A stretch of DNA of 64,000 nucleotides from Xenoacremonium recifei (lineage: Eukaryota; Ascomycota; Sordariomycetes; Hypocreales; Nectriaceae), in NCBI GenBank assembly GCA_012184525.1, contig WOFQ01000004.1, positions 434,001-498,000 of the forward strand, given 5' to 3'. The first letter of the stretch is position 1, and the number at the start of each line of letters is the position of its first letter. The translations under genes and the position numbers were made by a program. Positions 1-10,791 of this stretch are shown in pieces. Below the pieces are notes generated by a model, which was given only the letters and a program-made list of their open reading frames with translations, was not told the DNA's origin and did not search any database.

Positions 1-426
1 GGACGACGAGTGGCTGCTCTTCGCAGCTACTGTGAAGCTGAGTCTCGGGCTTCTACGGATGACACCGTCTGACAAGACTGAGCTGTCTTGTTCTCTCAAC
101 TCTACACGGATTTTCAGCACTGTAAACATTTGCTTCATGTTTGGACTGCAACTGTAGAATGATAATTTCACTTTCATAACGAGCACCATAGTAGCTTTAT
201 TAATAATTCGATAATGTCAACTTAGCTAGTATATCATATTTCATTGCGGAGGAAAACCATTCTCTTCCTCAGGATCCATCTTTCTGATCATGACCTCCAT
301 GAATACGGCAGATGCTCGTTGGGGTGGCGAGTGTATCTCACTGACATGAGTTCTATTCATTGAGGCGAGTGACATCCAGCAAACCAGCCTCTCTCTACTG
401 ATGATCCCAGGCACCACTATCCAAGG
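1..426. other. intergenic, downstream of TYR1
   Basis: No coding frame that I can support. It is fairly AT-rich around 180-250 and lies just beyond the TYR1 stop codon, so it probably contains the TYR1 3' UTR and terminator. Confidence 0.5.
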
Positions 427-2300
427 CTACTTCTCCTCCTTCAGACTCTCCAACACCTTCTTTATCATCTGGTTGCCCACCACCTTGGCCTCTTCGAACC
501 GAGGCTCAAAGAACTCCTGCGTGCTCACAAACCGCTTCTCCCACGTCTCGAAGTGGCCAAGTGACACGCACTCGGCCCAGCCGCGAGCCGCAAACGTGAA
601 CTCGAGGTCATCGCTGCGGTATGTCTTGTCCTCGATAGCCGTCTGGATCGCCGCATCTAGCACATCAGAACTACGGAAGAGGTACTCGGTGACACCTAGA
701 CGTAGGCGGAACAAAGGCGTGCTGCACAGCATGTGGTCGTAGGGCACGATTCCAAGTGCAGCCCAACAGTCTACCATGGCCAGTAGCGATAGGTGATTGT
801 TGGGCGTTGGTTCGTCCGTCGGCGTGCCAAGCGAGAAGGACGACAGGATGGCCGGCTCGAGCAGAGGCCGCGAGCCCCAGGTTGACGAAGGCCCAAAGAC
901 CTTGTCACGGGCCGCGTACACTCGTCTGCGCAGTCCATCCAGGTTACCCTCCAGCATCAGCTTGTACAGGTCCGTAACGCTCCGTGCGTACTGTGCAATC
1001 TGCTCACGCGCCTCCGGATTCAAGATGGCCAGCCCTGCGTACACGTGCCACTTCTGGCTGTAGATACGCAACATCAGGTTAACCTTGACGTTCTCAATGC
1101 CGCCGACGTAGCGGCTCAGCTCCCAGGGGAACTGGCGATTGGCGTGCCAGGCCTTGCCCATGGACAGGAATGCCGCGTGCGTTACAGCTTGTGTGTCGGC
1201 TGTGATGCGGTCGTGCTCGCGCGCCGTCAGGTAGACGAACTTAGACCGCAGGCAAGAGAGTACTGTCTCGACCTTGTGCAGGTCCTCATCGGAAGCACGG
1301 TGCTGAATGAGCACCAATGGCTGGTTGTAGGTATCGACATTGGGCCCGTGGAGGGAGTGGCACGAGAGGATGGACACGTCCGAGGGGAGGTGAGCTTCGA
1401 AGGCCGCGATCTCGGGCGACTTGCACGACGTCTGGCCTCCGACAATGGCGCCCATTTTGGTGGCTGCAATAACACAGAAAGAGAGCACCGTTAGCCATCG
1501 TCACGAACCACAAGACTATCACTTTGTGCAAGGGAAGAATGTGGGCATACAGGGTCCGTATTGGGAAATCACACGGTCAATGACGGCGGCCTCGACGCTA
1601 TAAATGATGTAGTCGCTTGCGCGGGATACATAATGACCGTTGCGGCAAATCTCTATATTTTTCTACACGAAAAAGCTTCAGCATCTGGGCTTGAGGCGGC
1701 ACTACGAAGACAGGAAGGAATGCAGCAAGGAGGGCGAGAAGAGGTCGCATACATTTCCAGCGTATTCCTTTGCCAACTGTTCCTGGTTCTCTTCCCGGTC
1801 GCATGCCAAAATTCTATGCATCCGACATTAGCCACTCGGCACAGGTCAACGGATGGTGTTCGGCGAAGAGTTCCTAATTTCCAATCCATGTTAGCTGTGT
1901 GCTTTCGACAAGAACTGTATGACAAAGCGAAGGTAGGAGAAGAATTTTCTTCAGACAAAGGTTTAAGTAAGGTAGCAAGCAGTTACATCATTGAGAGCCC
2001 AGGGCGGAGTCTGGGGACCGGAACGGCCACCAGACGACCCTGAACAATGCTCGAGCCAAATGCGCTCTAGTCATCATGATCGAAAGAGGGGAAGGGTTGA
2101 AAGAAAAGAGATTGACTCACCATGAGAGGAGTTGCATGAAGAAAAGCGCACAGCAGAACCGACGCAATTCGAACTCACCTCCAACCAGCCGCCGAAAGCC
2201 TTTCGGCATACATGCGACCCATGTCTCCCATGCCAATCAGACCGACGACGAAGTTCTCCATCCCCGCGGGGACGGCAGTCTCAGTTCCCGACGACGCCAT
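427..2300 (-). CDS. TYR1: prephenate dehydrogenase (NADP+), tyrosine biosynthesis
   Basis: Converts prephenate to 4-hydroxyphenylpyruvate with NADP+, the committed step to tyrosine, in the cytosol. Four exons are predicted on the minus strand: 2179-2300, 1753-1813, 1551-1662 and 427-1463. They join in frame to 443 residues, close to yeast Tyr1 (about 450). Exon 1 carries the Rossmann motif VGLIGMGDMG (GxGxxG) about 20 residues from the start. Exon 2 reads ILACDRE and exon 3 NGHYVSRASDYIIYSVEAA. Exon 4 opens TKMGAIVGGQTSCKSPE and continues with DVSILSCHSLHGP, which is the conserved substrate-site region. The ATG at 2300 is the first that keeps the NADP-binding fold. The first intron (365 nt) is long for this window; the others are 90 and 87 nt. 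The gene shares a 371-bp divergent promoter with the RCC1-repeat gene. Family assignment is from recognised sequence and exon edges are inferred from GT-AG sites. Confidence 0.93.
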
Positions 2301-2671
2301 GGTGTGATTTGTCTGCTGCTCGATGGGGATAACAAGCAGAGGCTAGATCACATCCTGGAACGACACCTCTAGCAAGGAGTCTCGTGCGGGTGGCAGAGAC
2401 CGAGTTCGAGGTGGATGGTTGAGATGGTAAGAAGTCCAGGTTGGAGGAAGAAAAAGTTGGTGCGAAGTCATTTTCATAGCTGAGGTGGGGCGTGTGTTAC
2501 GTAAACCGCGTTCTGGGCCCTTATTGGTTTGTGGATATAGCGATACATGCATGTACCTGAAGGCAAGGCCGCCGCAGCATGACGAACTTCTTCCTCTTCA
2601 GAAACCAACATGTAATGCATAGCTCGCGCTTCTTTCGTTTCAGAGCTCCTGTTTCGACGGTTGGTTGAAAA
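2301..2671. promoter_or_regulatory. divergent promoter region, TYR1 / ATS1-like
   Basis: This 371-bp gap separates two start codons pointing away from each other, so both promoters must lie here. I recognise no specific operator. Confidence 0.5.
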
Positions 2672-3835
2672 ATGGACGAATTTTTCTCATCGCCATTTGA
2701 AGAGGCTTTGCAAGTAAATGTGAACCTCATCTTTTCCCTCGGCTCCAATGGCTCAGGCCAGCTCGGTCTCGGACACCAGGACGACTGCTCTACGCCGCAA
2801 TATATTCATCCTCCTCACGGGCTATCAAATACCGAGGTGGCACAGATCGCTGCTGGGGGTAACCATACGCTTCTCCTGACCGAGATCGGCGAGGTTTATT
2901 GGAGCGGGGACCCTTGTTCTGGTGCCTGTGGCATTGCTACAGAGTCAGCAAACGGATGCTTTAAAAAGATTCGGTTCACCGAAAACGGGAATGATTCTGT
3001 TGGGAAAGTTGCCTTCGTTACTGCTACCTGGGATGCCTCCGTCATTGTCGCCAAAGATGAGAATGGAAGAGCTACTCGAGTATTCACATTTGGAACTGGG
3101 CAGAAGGGCGAGCTCGGCCTTGGACAGAGCGTCTTTCGCACAGCCGCAGCCACCCAAATTAAGGAATTTCCACCAGAGGGGAAAGAGATTGTGGACATAG
3201 CTGCCTGCATGGGTCATGTCGTCGCAGTCCTCGATAATGGTGAAGCATGGGGATGGGGCAACGGTAGGAAGGGTCAAGTTGGTGGTCCAGGGCAGTTCGT
3301 ATATTCTCCTCAGATGATTGCGGGCGTTGACTTCACAATTACCAGGGCAGCATGTGGACGCGAGTTCACTTGCTTATTTGGCAAGCCAGAGACTGGCAAA
3401 CTTCATATTCTAGGAGCGGATAAATATGGCGTCAAAACCAATGCTCCTGTAACCTTGCCTAAATGGCAGGATATTGGCGCAAGTTGGGGCAGTATATACG
3501 TCCTTGAATTTGACGGCAAAGTTCTGTGCTGGGGTCGCGACGACCACGGACAACTCGCGCCCCCTCAACACCCCAAAATTAGCAAGATGGCCATCGGAAG
3601 CGAGCACGTGGTGGCCCTCACAACTGTCGGCGAAGTTGTCTCCTGGGGTTGGGGAGAGCATGGTAACTGCGGACCTAATGTCGAGGGGACCGATGTAAAA
3701 GGTACATGGAATCCTATCGTATCGCCAAAATCCCTTCCAGCACGATTCAAGGTCAAAGCTGTCGGTGCAGGATGCGCTACAAGCTGGGTAATGCTTGAGC
3801 AAAGAAGTCTCCCGAGCCCTTCAGTCGGGGAATAG
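2672..3835 (+). CDS. ATS1: RCC1-repeat (beta-propeller) protein, ATS1-like
   Basis: Single-exon protein of 387 residues made of RCC1 repeats. The repeat cores are visible as FSLGSNGSGQLGLG (about residue 24), FGTGQKGELGLG, GWGNGRKGQVGG, CWGRDDHGQL and SWGWGEHGNCG, spaced as expected for blades of a seven-bladed propeller. Yeast Ats1 has this size and architecture. It was found as an alpha-tubulin suppressor and acts with Kti11 in the diphthamide and Elongator wobble-uridine pathways, so a role in tRNA and EF2 modification is the best guess. The start follows a run of A residues and precedes the first repeat. Its stop codon (3833-3835) overlaps the end of rad9 on the other strand by 15 bp. It could be another small RCC1 protein rather than a strict Ats1 ortholog; it is too short for the nuclear Ran exchange factor plus extensions. 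Confidence 0.82.
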   Translation: MDEFFSSPFEEALQVNVNLIFSLGSNGSGQLGLGHQDDCSTPQYIHPPHGLSNTEVAQIAAGGNHTLLLTEIGEVYWSGDPCSGACGIATESANGCFKKIRFTENGNDSVGKVAFVTATWDASVIVAKDENGRATRVFTFGTGQKGELGLGQSVFRTAAATQIKEFPPEGKEIVDIAACMGHVVAVLDNGEAWGWGNGRKGQVGGPGQFVYSPQMIAGVDFTITRAACGREFTCLFGKPETGKLHILGADKYGVKTNAPVTLPKWQDIGASWGSIYVLEFDGKVLCWGRDDHGQLAPPQHPKISKMAIGSEHVVALTTVGEVVSWGWGEHGNCGPNVEGTDVKGTWNPIVSPKSLPARFKVKAVGAGCATSWVMLEQRSLPSPSVGE

Positions 3836-5413
3836 CGCAAGCTTCTGGACGTCTGAAAGCTTTTGCGTTGGTTCCAAGAAGGTCGACTGGGTGTTCGAAG
3901 CTTGAGGGGGTCTTTGCTCCGATGCAGTCTCCGGCATCCGAACTCCTTCAAAACGATCATAATCAATGGCCGAGGCATTCTGGATAGTTAGCATCACAGG
4001 AGACCGCTGCGCTGTGGTGAGACTTACTGGGTCCACGCTATGATCCCACTCCAGCCTGACATCCTCTTCCGCATCCTCGTCCTCGTCCCTAACGGGCTCC
4101 CAACCTTCATCCTCGACGAAGAGACTCTCCGACCTCATTGTTGGAGGAGGAGGACGTTGCGATGGCCGCAAATCGAACGCCCCTATGCGTGACACGCTGG
4201 CTCTCGCAGAGCTCAACTGAGGAGTTGGGTTCTGCACTGGTCGCGAAGGAGGAGGAGGAGGAGGCAGGGGTTCAGGTTGTGGTGCTTCCGAAGGGGCCAC
4301 GCTTGTCCTACGAGACGTGGCCTCAAGCCGAGGGCCATTGTTTTGAGCAGCATTCTTGCGGCCTTTCTTGGTTCTTGGGCCTGGGTTTGTGCCTCGTTCG
4401 CCGACAGTCATGATGAGGAACTCGCACGAGATTGGATCGCTGCCATAGGTGATCTGAATGGGTCGTGAGGGCACCGAATAGCGAGCAGAAACGTCGCTGT
4501 CTGTCATGGCGGCATGCTGAATGATGGCACGGAAATCCTTTACAGAGATCACGATGTGAAGTTTATCTTCCACATCGATCTCGTCGAACTCGTCAGCCTC
4601 AACGGCGATCGACGTTTGTAATGGCTTTTTCAAGACCGCTTGCATAGTATTAGCGAATCATCACGAAATCAAATAGATAGTCATGACATACCATCATCGC
4701 TGACAGTTTTCTCACTGAAACACGTGAAATTTACGTGATCGCCATCAGTGTTGATATCTAGGAACTCGATTCCGGGCCCAAAGTGATCCATCAACTGTCG
4801 TAGCGTCCGCGGCGAGATGGTCCAGTGATGCGGCGAGTCCTGCCTGCTGAACTTGGCATGGACTGGGACTGCCACCTCGAAGGGGAGCCTGTGGGTAGAG
4901 GTGAGGCCGTTGCGGAATATTATACGCGCGATGAACCGGCTTTGCACCCCTTCCCCGTCCTCGATGGCAACATCGCATCGTTCAATGAGCGTCTGCTTCT
5001 CCACGTCTCGCTGTTTGTCTACTCCTGTACGGCTTCTAAACAAGGAGATCAAAGCCTGGAATTCAAGTCAGCGAGGCTGCAAAGAGGGACCCCTGGCAGG
5101 AGAACTGACACGGATGAATAGTGTGCAGTAGAATCGGTCACGGAACTGGCTGTTGCCTTGGAAGTGGTAGCGGGAGAAGAACTTGGTCGTCGCGAAGCGA
5201 ATACTAGCATATGCCGATTTCGACGTGTTGAGTGTCGTGAGAACAAACTAGGCCATGTCAGAGGTTTTTCCATCAGCGCTTGGGGGCTGGGCTCATTACG
5301 GAGTCCTTGCGTGCCTCTAGAGACACATCATCACTGAACTTATTCAGGCAAATAAGAGCATCGCGGAAAGTCGCTACGCCTTTCTCGCTGAGTGTGAAGT
5401 TTAGCAGGGCCAT
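3821..5413 (-). CDS. rad9: DNA damage checkpoint clamp subunit Rad9 (9-1-1 complex)
   Basis: Subunit of the PCNA-like Rad9-Hus1-Rad1 ring, loaded at damaged DNA, which activates the ATR/Mec1 kinase. Exons predicted: 5300-5413, 5110-5247, 4692-5055 and 3821-4638. They give 477 residues before the extra intron is considered. The N-terminus MALLNFTLSEKGVATFRDAL and the following SFVLTTLNTSKSAYAS are typical of the Rad9 clamp fold; the fold ends near VNFTCFSEKTVSDD and LHIVISVKDFRAII. The C-terminal part is proline/serine-rich and acidic, the expected phosphorylated tail. Inside the last exon, 3980-4027 looks like a 48-nt intron (GTAAGT donor, GCTAAC branch, TATCCAG acceptor) that keeps the frame, so the mature protein may be 461 residues. 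The gene ends tail-to-tail with, and overlaps by 15 bp, the ATS1-like gene. The ATR kinase partner lies about 30 kb away in this window. Confidence 0.88.
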
Positions 5414-6748
5414 CGTGCCATGACTGAGAGCGAATACGGAGGCAGGCTATGCCTTTTGACGTGCCTGTGATGGAAGTGAGTCTTGGAGACCTGGCCTTGT
5501 CGCATGGCAATCACGCTGGTGACGCTCCTTCTAGGCGGGAACAGTGCGATGACGCAACCCGATAAACGCATATCTCATTGCCCAGCTATACTTGGTTACC
5601 CTAGAGCTACCTGATGAATTCGAATCGCTTCACTGATCACTAAAGAAAATGTCATCAATTTTCTGCTTCCTTTCACATTTCACGTTTGGCTCTCAGTCTC
5701 GTAATACAGGTTGGGCAATTTCTTGAATTGATGGGTTGGATCTCTGGGCAATTGACTTGTGCTGGTCATCGAACATTGTGAATTGAAGGAGCCCAAGGAA
5801 AAATACAATTAACGCGTAGCCTGATCGTATCTACCAGTATCTCATTATTCGTCTATCTTTCTCAAGTCCCGAGACAGTTGGGTTTTCTGAGTAGTGTTCA
5901 TACGACAAAGAGGATGTTCATGCAGTCTCCAAGTTGCTCAGCGGCTCTTGAAGCATGTGAATTTCCCGAGGGAAAACCTCCACGGTCCTCGCCGAACTCC
6001 ATGGCGGTCGGCATGGACGCTGGTGCCGAAATGTCGCCCACCAATCCTTTTCGACCAGAAAAGACCCATTGCGGTAGTTTGTTATTGAGGAGGAAATATT
6101 GTGTTGGATAGGCTCCCGCGCTTGGTGAGCTTTGTTAGTGGTACTGTATCCATCACAACAAGAATGCTGCTTACTGATTGTAGGGAAGAAAAAGGCTCGG
6201 TCTTTTGACAGAAGAGTGAGTTGAAGGATGCAGGGAATAAGCTCGAATTAAGGTGAGGCGAGAGCGACGATCGCTTTGTGCTGGGACTCGTCTCCAATGC
6301 AGGTCCGTTGCGCCGATGACGTTGATGCGTTGATCATGCCCCGGTGGGTGCCGCCCGTTGCCAAGCAGTCCAACCCTCGTATTTCTCTCCACCACATTCA
6401 ATCCGCTCCTTCGCTGATGGACTGATCTCATTCCTGTACTGATCATCTGCTGAAGATGGCCACTCTTCCTTACCAAGGTTTTCGCAAGAGAGCAAGAGTC
6501 ATGAAAAGCTCTGTGTCATGTTGCCAGAAATTTATGCTGAAAGACTGCCTTTCCTCTGACCATATCTCTGTTCTGCAAGACTCTCGAATCATTGAATATG
6601 TATATAGATTTTATATAACATGTGCCGTGCTATCAACTTTGACTGGCGTCCTCAAACCCAAGTTGAGCTGTCTGTCCGATAAACTGGGAAACATCTCCCT
6701 CAGCTTCTGGCACCAAACCAATACTCTCGTGCAAGATCAAGTACCACA
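5414..6748. other. intergenic, rad9 upstream region
   Basis: There is no gene I can support in 1.3 kb. Several short frames exist on both strands but lack family resemblance and splice logic. An ACGCGT palindrome (possible MCB/MBF site) sits at 5812-5817, about 400 bp upstream of the rad9 start. Confidence 0.5.
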
Positions 6749-7729
6749 ATGGCAGACAGGAAAATAGTCAAAAATACCATACGTCGGCGATCAAAGCGTG
6801 CCACTCGAGGCATCCCTCCTGCTTTTCTTCGAGATGAGCCGGCTTTCCAATCGCGGAGTCTAGTGAGTGCTCGCCGGTCTGACGAGCCAGGAGAGGCTCT
6901 ATCTTCCTGGACTCTATCACAGTTGGAGGGCCCATGACCACCCGATAATTCAGTTGATGCTGAAGATGGCTCCAAGAAGGTTCCAGATTCTAACGGGCTG
7001 CAGGCGTCAGAGGAGGCTCTCGAGTCTCTTTCGGTATCCGACATAACAGCCCTACAGCCAAAAGCGATAGAACAAGGAAAGCACGAAGTTCTCAAGCAAG
7101 ATGACAACCTGTCTATTTGCCATGAAGATCGGGGATACCTCTTGTACGTAAGTGTTTCGTCAACTCCGAGGCTGCAGCAGTTTCCGAGAACCCCCCCGAA
7201 CGGTCTGTCGCATCGACCTGACAGTCCGCGGCCTCCGGAGAACTCTTTCACGGACCAGCATCTGAGAGGGGAATCGGTGGATCGAAATCCTGATTTGCCT
7301 GTCTACGCACCATACCAGAAGTTGAGTCAGAAAGAAGAGGGACCGGCTCTGGAAGCTCGTCGAACGGCGCTTAAAGACGCCTCTCCAAAATACGAGGATC
7401 TTTGTGCCGAAGCTGGTGTACAACCTTACATTCTCGAAAACGTGAGGGACGTCATGACACTGCACAAGACGCTCAACGAGCTAACCGTCGAGGATCTGCT
7501 TGATCTTAGTTGGGCTGAGAGGAGGGTCGAGGTCCAGAAGGACAGCGACGAAGATGATGTGTTGAAGAGATACCCAGGCAAGTCACCTACCTAATCACCG
7601 CCAAAATTGGTTAACAAACAGAATGTATCCTGGAAAGACGTATGCCCGGTCACACATTAATTGGTATGTGAAGCCTTGCTAAATATGGACGCTGCTCGGA
7701 ATTCACTGTTACTTTCTGAGTTAGCGTGA
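6749..7729 (+). CDS. hypothetical protein with in-frame TGA or weak intron
   Basis: I do not recognise this protein. From the ATG at 6749 a single reading frame runs to 7577 apart from a TGA at 6935-6937. It then joins by a GC-AG intron (7578-7621; donor CAG/GCAAGT) to exon 7622-7663 and by a GTATGT intron to a stop at 7727-7729. The TGA would be removed by an 87-nt intron 6867-6953 (weak donor GTGCTC, good acceptor TTCAG), giving about 262 residues. Otherwise the gene is broken after 62 residues. The N-terminus is strongly basic (IRRRSKRATR). The C-terminal half is acidic with short helices (ELTVEDLLDLSWAERR). A 183-codon frame exists on the opposite strand but lacks splice support. It may be a decayed gene. 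Confidence 0.42.
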
Positions 7730-8091
7730 GATATATCAATTCAAGACGCGTAACTAAAAATGATAGACCTGTTTCGTATCTATGTGAGGTGAATATCATT
7801 GTTGACGGCCGACCTCACTACATATGAGAAGGCGGGTTGAGCCATTCAGCAATTCCTGGCCCAATGACAGGCCGCGTAATCACTGTATTGACTGTCGGGA
7901 AAAAGGCCTATTAAATCACTTCATAGTCAGTTTCGGATTCACACGTTGACGCCACCGGTTACACAAGAGCCTGAGGCGAGGATATAGTCTGGCGGGGCTG
8001 TTCTCGTTGCCACTTGTTTTCGTGTGGGTTCGCTTTCCAGTGTTTCCTTCTTTACATCTACAACATCGCCGGGCTTAGAAACGGCGTCAAG
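7730..8091. promoter_or_regulatory. upstream region of the GH18 chitinase
   Basis: This 362-bp gap holds no coding frame; it should contain the chitinase promoter. An ACGCGT hexamer occurs near 7746. I see no other recognisable site. Confidence 0.35.
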
Positions 8092-9327
8092 ATGCAAGAA
8101 CAAACCGCCATCAACGCCGTATATTTTCCGTCATGGCGCGTCTACAGGGGCCGCCCACCATCCAGCCTTGATGTCGACAAAATTACTCATATATTTTATG
8201 CGTTCGTCGGGTAAGCCTGAAATGGTCTTTGAATCTAGATCGGAGCTGAGCTAACGACTTCTAGCGTTAACGAGGATGGTACTCTGCGTGTTAGTTCCCG
8301 CTCTCCCTTGACGGACATGCCCTCTCATGGTGATATGCTGACTGCTGACCCGAATACAGCGTGTAGACGAGTTTGCCGACGACGAGAAGGAGGTCGACGG
8401 CGTCAGGGGCTGTCTAACCGCCCTCGCCAAGCTTAAACTTGAGAACCCTCATTTACGAACTCTGATCTCTGTTGGAGGTGGAGCGAGCAGCGAGGAATTC
8501 CCCAAGATGGCGGGCAGGGAACAGTCGCGGCTCGTTTTTGCAGCCGAGCTTAAGAATTTTGTTGATGACTATGGCTTTGACGGCGCCGACAGTGAGTCTT
8601 CCGTTGTCCTTGATCAGTAGACAGGGAATACTAAACAAGTCCCTTAGTCGATTGGGAGCATCCGAATGATGCATTGAGTGGAGCAAACTATACAAAGCTC
8701 CTCAGAGACGTTCGACAAGCTCTGCCAAAGTCCCAGTATCTTCTGACCACGGCTCTTCCTGTGGGCATATACTGTCTCAAGCACATTAACGTACCAGCTG
8801 TGACTGAACATCTAGACTTCATCAACCTGATGGGCTATGACTTTTCGGGTGACTGGACCGATGTTTCAGGGCATCACGCACAGCTGGTTGCTCGAGACGA
8901 GACTATCCAAAAATCCTGCGCTGGCGGAATTATGGCGTTGTCTGGCAAGGGATTTCCGAGAAACAAGATTATATTGGGAATTCCGGTTTACGCCCGGTAC
9001 TTTAGTGGCGCAACTCGTCCAGGACAGCCTTTCCAGAAATCCGGCGATATCGAGTATTCTGCATTACCTGACCACTGGGTTCAGAATGCATCAATTGATG
9101 CGCCTCTGGCCGCAGCGTCTTTTATTGACACGGGGGGCGACAAAGGATTTGTGTCCTTTGATGTTCCGCAGACGGTCAAAATAAAGGTTCAATACGCCAA
9201 AGCTATTGGTCTGGGGGGCATGTTCTACTGGCACGGATCTGGAGACAGAACTGGTAACGAAAGCCTAGTGGCCGCGGGATGGAATGAATGGCGGAAATAT
9301 GATCTTGCCGTCGAATACGGCCATTAG
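8092..9327 (+). CDS. GH18 family chitinase, intracellular type
   Basis: Hydrolyses beta-1,4-GlcNAc chains. Exons predicted: 8092-8210, 8265-8289, 8360-8591 and 8648-9327, giving 351 residues. The TIM-barrel landmarks appear in order: INAVYFPSWRVY at the start, the substrate-site strand LRTLISVGGG, the catalytic motif FDGADIDWEHP split by intron 3 (DxxDxDxE with the catalytic Glu), and FINLMGYDFSGDW (MxYD). The conserved terminal Trp region FYWHGSGD follows. There is no signal peptide: the start is MQEQTAINAVYF, and upstream in-frame codons offer no ATG. It therefore resembles small cytosolic or bacterial-like GH18 enzymes rather than secreted ones. Its stop lies only 44 bp from the stop of the convergent nucleotide-sugar dehydrogenase. 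Its place next to a chitin-synthase-like GT2 suggests turnover or trimming of the polymer made here. Confidence 0.88.
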
Positions 9328-9371
9328 CGGATGTGAATTGGCTTCTGTAGGAATATAGGATGCTAATGTCA

Positions 9372-10791
9372 TCACTGACACCATCTTTGAACCTCGACTG
9401 TTTCTAACTCGTCTAAGACCATAAAATCCAACCCTTGCTGTTTTGAAGCCACCACAATTGTGTCAAAGGACTCCAAAGTCTCTTGACACCAGTCCTCATT
9501 GGCAAGGCGAGGGAGCTGTGCTAGCGACTCCTGCTTTACTAGAGCATCCGCCCAGGTTACTTCTACCTCCATAGAGATAGAGAGATGTCTTGCGAGATCA
9601 GCTCCTGGAGAGTTGACAAGATGCGTCTGTCCAGCCTTGAAGCCCATTCCCACGACCAAAACCCGGGGCTTCTGCCCCTTGATATCTCGCCGCCTCCTCA
9701 GAGATTCCAAAATCCGTCGCGCAATCTTCTGTGGGCGGTTGTGCATTGTGTGGGCAGCAGATTCCAGCAAGGGAAACTCGCTGTTAGAGAGGAGGTAGAA
9801 AGGGTTGACTGGGATACAGTGTCCCCCAACCCCGAGGCCTGGGGTATATGGCATGTATCCAAACGGTTTCGTGGAAGCAGCTTGACACACCTCGTACGGA
9901 TCTATGTCATGTGGGATGCATGCGTCAGCCATCTCGTTGGCGTATGCGATGCAGATCATCCGCTGGCAGTTCTCGTAGAGTTTCATCATCTCAGCGACCT
10001 CCGGCTTGGAAACTGGCACCACAGTCTCAAAGATCGGCGAGTAAAGACGAGTGATGGCTTCAAGAGAACCTGGTGAGACATCATCGAGTCCTGAGATAAT
10101 TTTGGGGATTGAGTGAACTGGGGGTTCAACTCGACCAGGGTCAACTCGCTGAAAAATGTCAGGCTCTTCACTTAAGATTGCTATTTCGAAAGGAACTGAC
10201 CTCTGGAGACATCCCCGCAAAGAAACCTCTTCGAGTAGCGAGAGGCCCAAGGAGCTCTCGAGTCATACCAACAGCTACTGAACTCTCAATGACAACTGTA
10301 GCTCCTCGCCGAGCGACCCTTCCCACCATCCTGAGAGCATCTCTGAGATAGGAAGAGTCGATAGTCTTGTCAGGGTTCAAGAGAGTCGGTACGGATATGA
10401 GGAAATGCGTTGCTTCCGAGAGATCCGTTGGCTCATGTGAGAAATTTATGTTTTCGTGGTTACGAAATTCTTGTCGGAGCTCTTTGACTCTCTTTTCAGA
10501 TACGTCAAAGCCAATGACTGGATATCTTGATGAGAAAGCATTGACTAGATGAGTGCCGACATAACCAACACCAACCACAGCGACAACGGGCTCGTCATCA
10601 GTGGATATAGTTATTGAAGACAAGTCAAGTCCAAGGCCACTCTCTGAGCTTAGAGGCTCGTAGGGAGGAGTATCTGGTCGGACACCATTGCTGTGATTAT
10701 CCCATGTTACTTCTTCTTGAGGAGGTGAGGGCGGAAAGTGACGGCTCGGTCCATGATGCACACCAGCTCGAGGACTTGTAAACTTAGTCAT
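9372..10791 (-). CDS. nucleotide-sugar 6-dehydrogenase (UDP-Glc/UDP-HexNAc dehydrogenase family)
   Basis: Oxidises the C6 hydroxyl of a UDP-sugar to a uronic acid with NAD+. Two exons, 10201-10791 and 9372-10148, are separated by a 52-nt intron (GTCAGT to TTTTTCAG) and code for 455 residues. After a disordered N-terminal 65 residues comes the Rossmann motif VVAVVGVGYVG. The family motif GMSPERVDPGR is formed across the splice. EMMKLYENCQRM carries the conserved Lys, and GVGGHCIPVNPFYL the catalytic Cys. The C-terminal NAD-dependent domain contains VLVVGMGFKAGQ. The SSVAVGMTRELL and SPERVDPG stretches look closer to the bacterial UDP-GlcNAc/ManNAc dehydrogenase branch than to the housekeeping eukaryotic UDP-glucose dehydrogenase; that is my reading, not a computed tree. 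It sits between a chitinase and a chitin-synthase-like GT2, so the substrate could be UDP-glucose or UDP-GlcNAc. Confidence 0.87.

Noticed and set aside
6700..7251. 183-codon minus-strand frame
   Set aside because: No recognised motif, and the plus strand has the longer frame with compatible splice sites.
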